From: Rhea pennata
Taxonomy: Eukaryota > Chordata > Aves > Rheiformes > Rheidae
Length of the DNA: 64,000 bases
Direction of reading: 5' to 3'
NCBI RefSeq assembly: GCF_028389875.1
Contig: NC_084670.1
Coordinates: forward strand, 11,255,383 to 11,319,382
Positions 1-11,000 of the stretch are shown one piece after another. The notes under the pieces were generated by a model. That model worked only from the letters and a program-made list of their open reading frames with translations. It was not told the DNA's origin and did not search any database. Position numbers and translations under genes: made by a program. Each line of letters begins with the position of its first letter. The first letter of the stretch is position 1.

Positions 1-3000
1 CTTATTCTCTTACCTAGTAAGTTAATAATCAAGATACTCTTCTCCATTCTCTTTTCCCTGTACCATGCCAAAGCATCTAGGAAGCTTCTGACTCCTGCCT
101 GAAACACTTTATGTATCTGTATGTGACTGGGATTTATTTCCCTGCAGGAAGAACTAGTGAGTGAACAACAGTTGCGCAATTCAGTGATTGCAATTTGATG
201 GCTCTTCAAGGATTCCTGGATTGCATTTTTGTCTCACCTTTTTCCCCCAAGGATCAAGCTTCATGTCCTTCCTCTGGTAGTAATATGCTGCTCCTGCAAC
301 ATGGGCAGCTGTCTGTGCCAAGAATTTGGGCTTCCGGTTTGGCAGGATCTCATAATCACAGATGATGTCCACCTTCTGGTTAGGAAATTTCTGGGATGGG
401 GGGAAAAATCAGCCCAGATTCATGAAAACAGATTTGCCACTAGAGAAGTGCTGAATACTAGCAAATCATGCATGTGGGAAGTAAGCCTACAGATTTCCAC
501 CTCCTGCTCCTGAAATCTATCAGTAATTTTGCAGCCTTGGTTTCTCAGACTATGACTGTAAAGCACCCAGTGCCAAGTGTAGGCTGTAATGACAAAGGGA
601 TATAATGTGCAGGTCAACAGCCTGTTGATGCTGTTAGTAAGAATTCAGCATCATGAATAATGCTTTTACCCTTTTGAAGAGCAAGGACAGGAATGTGGAG
701 GACTGTCTCCTGCTCATGCCACCTGGTTATATGTCACAATAGTAAAAGAAGCTATTATTTCAAGGCTCTTACCTCCTTCACACATGATAAATGATGAGAA
801 ACACACTGGTCCACAGGGTCCTTGATTATTTTTAACCGTTCTTTTTTCACAAAAGGCTTAAGGGCTTTGTCAAACATTGAAGGCGTGCTCAGGACAACGA
901 AGGCCAGTGTGTCATCTGGGTATGGGAGATGAAAGGCTGTCTGGAGAACAGCATTGTACCATCCAACCTTTGGCAAAGACAAACAAATCTCCATTAAAAC
1001 AGGGTCACCACTCTTTTGCCAGTGGGCATGCAGTAATTGGAAAAGAAAAGAAAAGAAAAGAAAAGAAAAGAAAAGAAAAGAAAAGAAAAGAAAAGAAAAG
1101 AAAAGAAAAGAAAAGAAAAGAAAAGAAAAGAAAAAAGTTGAAAGTAGTGCAGCTACCTTCATTTGCAACCCAGATATGCAGCCTGTATAATTCCTTCCAT
1201 TCAAACCAAGCAGCTTTGCATACTGGGATTTACAGTTTCTGGAAGCTGTATTTTGATGTGAGAGATAAGGATGATCTACTGCATTCAGCTGAAGACAGCC
1301 CTTTATCCAACTCTGTCCAGAAACTGTAGATGGAAGTATCAGCAACTAGTCTTGCCAGTGCAGATCAGATGTTTTGGTTTAGAGAAACCTTTTTACAGTT
1401 GTGTCTGATTCTCACTTGGATTGTTATTTAGACAAGGTTCCTAGTGCTTGTACTACTTCTTAGTAGGATTTGGCCAGTTCACAGCCCTTCTGCCCCCTTG
1501 AAAGCTCCATCACCAATTTTTAACTTCACTTACTTCTACAGCAAATACCTGTTGTGCCAGCAGATGCAAACAAATTCATTATGAATCAAAATCCTACATA
1601 CAAATGCCCCTGCCAACAACAACAAAAAAAACCCTCACAGAATCTGTAGCCTAGAAAAGCAGACTTCTCTCCAAATAGCCAACTATCCAAAAGAACTTAA
1701 AGGCTTTTAACTGCAGGACACTGCATGGGAAATAAACCATGGGAATACAGCTTACTGTCAAACATCCAAAGTACTTTTCTCCCTAAAGCTATTTTACCGT
1801 AATGGAAAGATAAAAGTCAAAATCAGGTGTGTCAAGGACAGAAAGGGCATCCAATTGCCAGTCTTGCTAACACAACAGAAAGCTGAAGAGCAACATGCTC
1901 TGAAATTTTTCTTCTATCCAAGATTTTCTAGGAGATCCCATTGACTCTTAAGCCATTCCTGGCACAGTGCTGTTTTCTGGAGTTCTACCATTGAGAGGGA
2001 TGCCCTTATTGGCCATAATAACCTCAGTCCCAATCTGTTCTACTTTTGTTCCTTATTTTTCTTCCTATTGTTTAGTTGATCCTTACATTCTTGTGATGCC
2101 TCTCTTTAGCTGGAAAAAGACTGACATTTTGTGGTTTTGTTTAAATAAGACAATGCTGTTGCATCTCAGACAGAAAGAAACTAGTATTTCTGTTTTGTTC
2201 ATATGACAAGTTGTGTGGATTATTTCTTCAGCAGGAAGTGTTTGTGTGTGCAAATGAAGGATCTGAAGTTCCCAGCTGTGATAGACACCTGCAGCAGAAC
2301 ATAAGCTGTAGGGCATGGATTGTGCCATAGCCACATTTCAGAATTTACTTTCAAGGCTAGATGTATCATCACATCATCCAGAAATGAGGGATCAAGGCAG
2401 CAGGAAGGAAAACAAGGGAACAGGACTCAAACCGACAACTGCCAAACACAAAGAGGTAATGGGCTGAGAACCTCAGCACTTCATTATTAATATATTCCAT
2501 AATAACATCTGTCTCTTAAAAGGTTTTGACAAATCCTGCTCTCCTGGAATGTCATAAAGATCAGGTCTAATAATTTAGAAATATGGGAGGGATTGTGCCT
2601 CTAGTAGTATGAAACTGCAAAGCATTGGTCATCTCTGAAATGAATTTGAAAGTGACTTTACAATAGACAGCAGCAGCCAGACCTGCACATCTGGAAACAT
2701 ACAGTGAAAACTAACTAATCTATGTTTCTACATAGCTATACAGATACATTCTTAGATTAACTCCAGAGTTTAATCAGTTTTATGACTCTGTTTAAGATGC
2801 TGAATTCAGATGTTAAAAAAATGAGAGAAATGTGAATCTAAGGTTTGCTAATTTCCCAGTTTACAGGACACCTGAGCTGGCTGTATGAGGATTAAAACTT
2901 AAAGAGAAACAATGCTACAAGCTTTTCCACTGGTAGTTATAGCCATTTGGGTCTGAGTTCTGCCTCTAATTCTGCTGTCATGTTTTGGGAAAGCAGTATT

Positions 3001-4664
3001 AAATTCTTCTCTGAATTCTGGAGACTTCACTACTCTCAGGGCCTCATTCTCTTTAATTTCTGGCAGATTAAGAGTGTATCAAGAAAGATACTAATATTTC
3101 AGCGGACAAATACAAAATTCCCAGGGGAGGGAGGGTCATGTTTATTGTAGGTTGCTATCAATTTTCTTAAAAGTTCTCTTTCCTACTACATTAATGCTGA
3201 CAATACAATCTTATACTTGTAACAACTAGATAATAATATAGAGAAATATAGACAAATGATGATCTGTTTTCATGAAAAAAATCAACCATTACAGATAAGC
3301 AGAATAAAGGCAACAGCAATTGAATAACATATAACTAGCTCAATGTCTTGGTTGACTGAAGTAGCCAATGTTTGATTTAATAATGGAACAGGAGATTTAA
3401 AAGCCTATTAAACTCAGTAAAGAAGGGGTTAGTTGGTTATAGATGTATCTGTCCAGCTGCAGGGAATCTAAGTCACCGTGCTGACTGGCACAGTGAGAAG
3501 AATCCTTTAGGTCAATGTGAGGAATAGCTCTCTCAGGGCTGGCTGAGGAAGGAGCCCCAACGTTTTGGGGGAAGCAGAGTGAGAAAGGTTAGACGGAGGG
3601 GCAGGTTGGGAAGAGGATGCCTCTCAGTTCAAGGTAGAGGCCACCTTCAGTAGACCTAACTAGCTGAGCATCTGCAGGCCATTTGCAAACAGATGTAGTA
3701 GCCTGCATTTAAATATTGACAGCCCATGTTTAAATATCTGTATTTTGATTAAATTTTAAACCTGTTTAGGGGACTCTATTCTCTGTCAGTCTAGAAGTAT
3801 CCTTCTCATTTAACTCTCCTGACCATGACAGACTGGGACCCGAGCAAACCACGGCACTGCACAGCACTGGCCAGCATCAGTAACCTTGATCTAGCTTTGC
3901 CAGGCGGACAGACGTGGCATTTTTTTTTTCCAAAGAGCCTACATTAGCAGCAGTGCAACACGGCTTCTTTTCTAGCTCCAGCCGGCAGGCTGCTCTTCCA
4001 AACCGAGACAACCAGAGGCTCGGCTCTGCGCGGGGCTCCGGGTTCCCTCACGGCAAAGGCCTTCCTGCCGCCGCTCCCCGTGCGCAGACATGGCGCGTGG
4101 CGGCGCACGGGTCTCGGCCGCTCGCGGAGCCCCCTCGGCATCTCCGGGCCGGCCCCGGGCGGCGCTCCCGCCTGCCCGCGTCTCCGGGGAGGCAGCGCCT
4201 CCTGCCGGCGGCCCAACCGGGAGCACGCCGCCGCCCCGGGCACCGTGAGCTCCCCCAGCGGCGGTCGCGGCAGCCCGGCGGCAGGCGCCCCGCCAGCCTC
4301 GGCCCGCGGCGGCGACGCGCCGTCCCGAGGGGACGGGCCGGGCGCGCGGCCCTCCGCGCGGCAAACGCGCCAGGGCGCCGCCCGGAGGGCGCCGGCTGCC
4401 GCTGCCCGGAGCGCGCCTCAGCGCCGGCGGGGCGGGGTGGGGCCGCGCCGGGCCAGGCGCCGCCGACGGCCGCCCCGCCTGCCCCGGGCTCCCTCCCCAG
4501 CATTCCACGGCAGCCGCGGCACGCCGCCTCGGCGCGCCGCCGGGTGACGTCATGGCGCACGGCGTCACGGCGGGCCCGCGGGACGCCAGTACCTTGAAGG
4601 CGTGCGCCTCGAAGCCGAGCGGCCCCAAGGCGCCGCGGAGCTGCTCCGCCACGTGCGCCTCCAT
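1..4664 (-). CDS. MMACHC: MMACHC (cblC) cobalamin-processing enzyme, first three coding exons, 3' end off window
   Basis: Cytosolic enzyme that takes up cobalamin and removes its upper ligand (decyanation or glutathione-dependent dealkylation) before delivery to MTR and MUT. Coding exons, read on the minus strand: 4664-4593 (residues 1-24, starting MEAHVAEQL), 967-773 (residues 25-89) and 390-238 (residues 90-140). All three have phase-0 junctions: donors at 4592 and 772 read GTA and the donor at 237 reads GTGAGA, and the acceptors end in AG. Diagnostic stretches are [30 protein letters not shown] and [16 protein letters not shown], all characteristic of this family. Exons 2 and 3 have 65 and 51 codons, the same as in human from memory. 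The fourth exon, about half of the protein, lies left of base 1. The start has A at -3 and G at +4. It is divergent from CCDC163, with 358 bases between the two start codons. Identity is very secure. Confidence 0.96.
1041..1130 (+). repeat. (AAAAG)18 pentanucleotide microsatellite
   Basis: Eighteen uninterrupted AAAAG units lie in intron 1 of MMACHC. On the MMACHC strand this is (CTTTT)18, ending 73 bases before the exon 2 acceptor (exon starts at 967). The motif class is the one known at the human RFC1 locus. Confidence 0.98.
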
Positions 4665-4685
4665 GCTGCCTGCCGCGCGGGGCCT

Positions 4686-4700
4686 CACGGGAGAGGTAGT
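4686..4700 (-). promoter_or_regulatory. Second, weaker ZNF143/THAP11-like element
   Basis: On the minus strand it reads ACTACCTCTCCCGTG. It keeps the ACTAC and TCCC blocks with the same spacing as the site at 4855-4869 but differs in the centre. It sits 22 bases before the MMACHC ATG, probably within or just upstream of the 5' UTR. Confidence 0.4.
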
Positions 4701-4820
4701 TCTGCCCCCCCCTTCCCGCGCCCGGCTGCGCGCGGGGCACCACGGGAGGCGGGAGAGGACCCCCGCCCCCGCACCCCCCCCCTCACACACTTCCCCGCGC
4801 CATCCAGTACCGCCGCGCCA

Positions 4821-4836
4821 CGTCTCCTAGGAGACG
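4821..4836. promoter_or_regulatory. 16-bp perfect palindrome in the shared promoter
   Basis: CGTCTCCTAGGAGACG is self-complementary over all 16 bases. Its layout of two inverted half-sites meeting at CCTAGG resembles an RFX X-box, although the half-sites are CTCC rather than the usual TGCC. It lies between the two start codons and could serve either gene. Confidence 0.4.
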
Positions 4837-4854
4837 GCCCGGTGCGCAAGACAC

Positions 4855-4869
4855 CATGGGATTTGTAGT
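4855..4869 (-). promoter_or_regulatory. ZNF143/THAP11-type element (ACTACAAATCCCATG)
   Basis: On the minus strand the sequence reads ACTACAAATCCCATG, close to the ACTACAATTCCCAG element bound by ZNF143 and THAP11 with HCFC1. It lies about 190 bases upstream of the MMACHC start, inside the bidirectional promoter. In humans these factors are known regulators of MMACHC (cblX-type disease), so the placement makes biological sense. Binding itself is inferred. Confidence 0.65.
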
Positions 4870-5022
4870 GCGCGCCCGCCCCACGGCCGCGCGCGCCCGC
4901 CCGGCGAGGACTCCGCGTCCCAGCAGGCCCCGCGGACAGTGGGGCCCGCTCGGAGCCCGCGAGGCGGCCGCTGCGCCCCGGGCCCCGCCGCTCCCCTCCT
5001 GGGTGTCCGGCCCGTCGGCGCC

Positions 5023-8000
5023 ATGAGCTGGGAAGCGCGGCTCAGCTCGCTGCTGGCCGAGACCGACTGCGGCGTGGCGCGGGCCAAGGCGAGTGCGGGC
5101 CCCGTGGGCGCCTGTGCGCCGCGGGGCCGCGACCGTTCCTGCCCGCTCCGCCGCGGGCAGCCGCAGAGGCTCTTGGCGCCTCCCGCGGAACAGACAGCGG
5201 GAGCCGGGCGGCTCCCGGCTGCAGGGCGTGCTGCGGGCTGGAGGGTCGCAGGGCGGTGCAGTACCTGTTCGGGGCTAGGAGGAGCGGAGAGTCCCCGAGA
5301 GGAGCCGAGCGCACGCGGGGCGGGTGCCAAGTGCGTGTGTGCCCCCTTCTCACGCTCTTCCCTGGGCAAGTGCTGCTGGGCGTCGTACGAGGCAGGACGC
5401 TGAGTTAGGTGGGGCTTTGGGATGAGTCAGAGAAGCCGCTTTTATTTCCTCCTCTGAGGCTAGCATCCCTGTGGCCATGAATTTAAAGCCGTGTTTCCAA
5501 AGCAGGCCGTATAAAATGTCCACTGCTCCTTCCTGTGCTGCAGCTGTCACCTCTCAGCAAACAAGTAATTGTTTTCCTTTTTCTTTTTTACAGCAGCGTC
5601 TCAACATGACCAATATCCCCTCTAAAGGTAACTGCATATCTAACTTTCATAGCCAGAGTATTTCAGAAATAAAGGCAAATCTCTTTTGTTGCACAGGCGT
5701 TCCTTACATAGTTGTTTTGGATGGATAATTTTCTGTTTGTGTTTCCCAAGAGCTGCTGCTGCCCAGGATCTGACATCCAAGCTACTAGTGTTCCCACGTA
5801 GCATGTTGATGGTTCTTTCGAACTGTTCTAACTGGTAACTGGATTGATAATCTCAGTGGAGACCTGCCTTATCTAATAATGACCATATGATTGTTTCATT
5901 CAAGGGGGGATATGGAAGAATCTCATTTCTGTTTCTAAACCTGCACATTGGCCTTTTTCCAAGTTCTCTGCCTTGTATGCTAGCTGAGGCAAGTTTAACA
6001 ATGTGGCGGACCCAGGTGGGTTCCTTTCTTTGAAGCCCCTGGTAATGTCTGTTACTTTTGATCTCTTAGCAGATTTGCAGCTTGACAAAATAAGCACTGA
6101 GAACACTGTGTTTGATGAACGTTTGCTTGGAACCCAGCAGCGCTGTCCCACCTGCATAGGTCTCTCGCCCTGCAACATGGCAGCAGAGAAGCTAGCAGCC
6201 ATCACCAGTCAGCTACATTCCCAAACCAAGGTAATTTAAGCTTCTAGTGAGATTGCCTCTGTTAAGAATGAATTTTCCTAGCATAATTGTACCATGTGCC
6301 TGTGCATCCTATAATACTTTGTATTGTGCGTATTTTTCTTTCATCATACTGTGTTTGAAAGCCACACCTTCCTGTGTGGGTGGACACAGCTCACAAAAAT
6401 AGTTAGGAAGACTTTTATGTTGATGATCCTTTCTCCTTCCTGGGCTAAAAGTATGCGTTCTTTGCAGCTTCCCCATTCCCTGCCAGCACAGTTGCTATGA
6501 TGGTGACCAAATCTCGAATTTGGATCACCTTATCATAATCTTTATAGCAACTTATCTTAATCTTTATAGCTAGTTCTTGTGTAGCTTTCTCCAACTGTTG
6601 ATCCTCAGCTTTATGAAGTGCTGGGACATCAGATCTGTCTTGGGGACAGAACTACTTTGTATGTGCAGACTTTCTTCTTTGCGGAGTTTCCCCATGTCTT
6701 CTAGAACCCCAAGACTTGTTTCTCATTGTATCCATCCCCTCTGTAAGGGGAGGACAGAAGAATCCCATCTATTGTATTCAGATATTATTTATTTCTTTCC
6801 AGGCTTCCCTATGTTTCCAGCATCTGAAGTTGAGTGAACTTGTTAACTTCTTTTTTTTTCCCCAGTCTAAATTATTCTCATACAAAATCTATTCTTGCTC
6901 TTCTACTCAGATCATCGAATTGCTCACTCAGTCTGTGAATCGACTGAAGCAAGAGAAAGAGTTCCAGCAGCAGCGGATCAATAACCTGGAAGGTAGTGAA
7001 GATAAAGGGACTTGAATTGAAGCACTGTAGGATGATCACAGAAACCTCTTACACTGATCACTTGTGTTTGGGTCCTGTTGAAGAAACAACAGGCTGTGAG
7101 TGGAGCTATCAAATGTGGCATAGTATAGTTCCATCTCCCTGCTGAACAGGAGAGAACAGACTGTTCAATACTAGGCAGAAAGAACTTTTTGAATTTGTCG
7201 TTTCTTCCTTTGCCTTTTCTTTAGTGATCGAAAAACCTGAGAAGTAGCTTTGCTTTCCAGGAAAGGAAATGGACAGTAGGAAATACAAAGTTGAAGTGGT
7301 TTCTTGGAGGGCCATGACCAAGCTTGATCTAGATTCAGATGTCCTTGTGAGAAGTCCTTTGCTCTAACCATTGTTATTTCATCTTATTCTTATACCTTCT
7401 GTCCCAGCAACTGAAAGTTGAGACCTTTACACCTCCTGCTTTTCTCATTTGCTGCTACAGAGGATGTTCAACGACTACAGAACAGCTCTTTCAGTAACTT
7501 GGAGACCTTGCTAAGGAGGATAGATGAACTGAAAAATGAACACCATAAACAGCAACAGAAAGTGTTTCATCAGCCCCATGGAGACCGTGAATCCCATCTA
7601 CATCCCTGTGCCAACAGTCCTGGAGAAATGAGAGAGAGGTCAGTGCTAGGACCTTTGCAAGTTCAGGGCTGGTGCAGAAGAAATACAGGAGGAAAAAGTG
7701 TAACTTTTTTCCTTTTTTAAGCAGTGAAAAACTACTGTGGCAAGATTATGTCTACCTGAGGAAAGAATTGGAGCAGCTGAAGCGTAAAGTCAGTGAGTGT
7801 TGTTGTGTTCTGCTCCTTGCAGTGCTCTGAACTCTCATCCTGAGCAAGTTACTCAGCAAGTTACTGCCCAAGTGGTCTAGCAGAAACAGCCCCAGTGGGA
7901 AGCACTATAATGTTTGTTACAGTTGAGGGTCTCTGTTCAGTAGAATGAAGCTGGGAATACTGGTGAACAGTTAGTGCTGAAACAAAAATAAAGATGGATA

Positions 8001-11000
8001 TAAAGGGCTGGCTAGTGGTGACCGCATGCTATGCCATGGGAGAGCTGTGGGAGGAGAACATGCATTGAGCTTGCCTGAACCTCTGAATCCATCCTTTGCC
8101 TTGGGAGAGCTGTGGGTACATATATTTCTGAAAGGTTTTGTCTGGTAATAGAGAGAGGGAAAATCAGGTGTGGGATGTAGTTTAGTCATTTTTCTCTCTT
8201 TGTGATGACAAGTTGGTTTTCTTATATAGATCAACAAGAGGAAGAGCTATTGAACCAGATGTCTGCAACTGATGAAATGAAGAGAACTCAAAGTCGATAC
8301 TGCACGGTATGCTGCTTTATAGTTGTACCTCTTTCATCCAAAATCTGGCATTGGATGTTTTGATGGCCTGTGGCGGACTTGGTACTGGAATGAGCAGGAT
8401 CTGTGGAGGAGAACTAAGTGTTAAAGCTTATGTATGGAGATTTTACTATGAATAGTAGCCAGGCTGAAAATGATATTGCAGCCTGTAAAAGAGGAAGGAT
8501 TTTTATTTAGTATCACCATAAGACCTTGACAAAAAGAACTGGTGTGCAAGGTGCTGTACAGACACCTTTCCTGTTTCACAGGCTTGCTGAAACAGTAAGG
8601 AGAAGCTTTTCTCTTGTAGTGTAAAATGATGGAGAGCAGTAAGAAAGCTATCTTCAAAGCTTGTATAAATGGAAGAAAATCAGAGTTTGTATGTATGCTG
8701 ATAAGACAGGTTCTACTGCAGCTGGGATGAAGTAGATGATTTTTTTTAGTAGGGTAGGGGTTGAAATGAGAGTAGAGCTAACAATTGAATTGTATTCTTT
8801 GCAATAAACAGCATATTGCAGTCTTTTTGGAAACCTCATGCTACAGAAGAATACTTGCACAGCCAGAGCTTGTAATCTGCTTCTCAAGGGAAGGTGGACA
8901 CATGCTCTCAATTCTCTGATGAGCGCTGTGGGCAAAACACTACCACTCTATCTATAACAAAACTTTAATTGCTGTTGAGAAGAGCTAGCCTGGAGAAGAG
9001 ATGACAGATGATGCCAAGTAGGGTGTTGTCATGATCTGAACCAAGAAGACTGTAAAGAAACAGAACTTTACCCTTGCTGCTGGAAAAGTGATATGTTCAC
9101 TGATGGGGACATATTATATGTCCAGCTTTCTACTTTTCTCAGTTTTTCCAGACTCCTCTGGACAAGGCTTTTCTACAGGGTTTAATGGTTTTGTTTTGGT
9201 TTAGAAGCCACCTCTAGGGAATTCTTGAGGTGATTGTCCCCTCTTTCTCACAGGTGTTGGAAGATCTGTTGAGCAACCACAAAAAACAATCTTACAATTT
9301 AGACCAACCCAGGATGGAAATGCAGAGCACCCAGCAGGAGCTCAGCCACATCAGGTAGAGGGCATGCACCTCTGGGCAGTTTTGGGGGTGCCCAGGTCTA
9401 TGAATGCTACATGAGAGCTGCTGCAGGGGCAAGTGCAGCTCATGGACTCCCAGGGGATACCTGGTTACAGAAGGGTGGCGCTGGCTGATTGCTTTTCAGA
9501 GCCCCAGGGGGACAGCTGTTACTTTTGCAGCTAGCTCTTGCAGCGCTTGTATTGGCAAGCTTAGAGATGCCGGAGACTGATGTCTCATCTAACTGTTCTT
9601 GTTTGCGAGCTTTCCATATGCTGCTCTTTGTACCTGCCTGGTATGGAGTATTAGTGTTGTGGAGTGCTAATGCTGAAGGCAGTAGATCGTCAGTTTTGTG
9701 AGGTCAGGTCTTCCGTTTAAATCTGGAACTGGCAAAGCTTGAAGCAGGTATGGCTCAACTGTTTGCCTTGTCCTGGAGAGAACCACTTGCTAAGTGCAGG
9801 CGAGGTGTTCAGTCCCTCTGAGACAGCTGCTGGAGGGAGTGAAATGGCAGCATCTGTTACTGATGGAGCTGTTTGTACCCTGACAGTTAGCACCTTCAGC
9901 ATATTGCGTGTGGGCGTTGTGAATGAGTACCTGCTGTTCACTTCTAGGCTGCCCTTGGAGCTAAGCTGAAAGGATTTGAATTACATCACTGTTTCCCTGA
10001 GCCATCTCATCTACTTTGTTTAATTAGGAGTGCTGCTGTCTCCTACCCAATCTTTCTGTCAGGGCAGTGGCAGACTTTGTATGCTCTTTTGGTTGCTAGT
10101 TAGACAGTAGCTTGCTTGCTCCTTGCTGAAATGATGGCAGTAGTAACAGATACTTCTTTCTGTCTCTGGCTTCTCCATGAAGAGGTGCTCACTTGAATTG
10201 CCTGAACTCTATAATGCTTTCCCAACTTGCCCAGCCCCCCCCCCCCGTTTTCCTTTCTCACTGCGCTCCGTGGTGGGAACTAGCTTTGCTTGTGCCTGTA
10301 ACCTCTGCTTAGCTTGGCCCTTGCTTCCCCCCTGAGGGCTCTGACCTGTTCCCTGGAGAGAAGAGAGTGACGTCTGAGTTTCCTTGTTGAGGATCCTTAG
10401 ATCTTTTTGGCTCTATTTTAATTGTATCCTTTTCTATCCAGCCCCAGCTACCCTGGGATAGCTGCCAGATGTCCTAACTGTCATAGGGGTTTAACTGGGG
10501 TTTCATGTCACTGCCTCCAGCTCTTTCCCATACAGCCTTGTGCTATCGTAAAACAGTATCTAAAGAATATGCATCAGTATTCTGGGGAAAGGCAGGGATG
10601 CGTTTTTGGAGTGTTCTAGGTATTTCTTTTAGGAAGACCACAGCACTTCCATTCATCTCCCTCAGGTTAATGCTTCATGTTTGTTGCGTATGCTACAGCA
10701 TGATTTGGTCTGTTCATAAAGTATGTATACAGAAAGGGCCTTTCAGTTGCTGTGTTCTCCCGAATAGCAAATAAGTATCAGCAAGGCACACCGTTGTCCT
10801 GTGTACAACGTAAGGGATTTTCATTCTACTTCCTATCCAAAGCTCTTGAAATCTTTTTCTGAGCCTGTTAAAGGATTATTGCCCTACATTAGGCAGGAAC
10901 CTGATGGAAATGGTCGTATAAATTATTTGAAGTCTTGTGGCAATTGGTAGCTGAAATGGAGTTAAAGGATATCTTTGGATATTCCTTGTCTGCTCTTCTG

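Larger units (their letters stand above)
4000..5400. promoter_or_regulatory. Bidirectional CpG-island promoter of MMACHC and CCDC163
   Basis: This stretch is very GC-rich and dense in CG dinucleotides, in contrast to the AT-rich flanks. It contains the MMACHC start (4664, minus) and the CCDC163 start (5023, plus), so the 358 bases between them must hold both core promoters. No TATA box is evident. A divergent pair at this position is also the mammalian arrangement as I remember it. Island limits are by eye. Confidence 0.85.

Noticed and set aside
755-1345. 196-codon minus-strand frame with a Phe/Ser/Leu repeat
   Set aside because: The Phe-rich block is translated (CTTTT)n microsatellite in the intron. 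Only 967-773 is MMACHC exon 2.
3972-4790. 272-codon minus-strand frame containing the MMACHC start
   Set aside because: Only the first 24 codons from 4664 belong to MMACHC. After the donor at 4592 the frame runs through GC-rich intron, and its continuation resembles no part of the protein.
9489-9701. 70-codon plus-strand frame with a hydrophobic start (LLLLQLALAALVLASL)
   Set aside because: It looks like a signal peptide but lies inside CCDC163 intron 8, follows no acceptor in frame and has no downstream partner.
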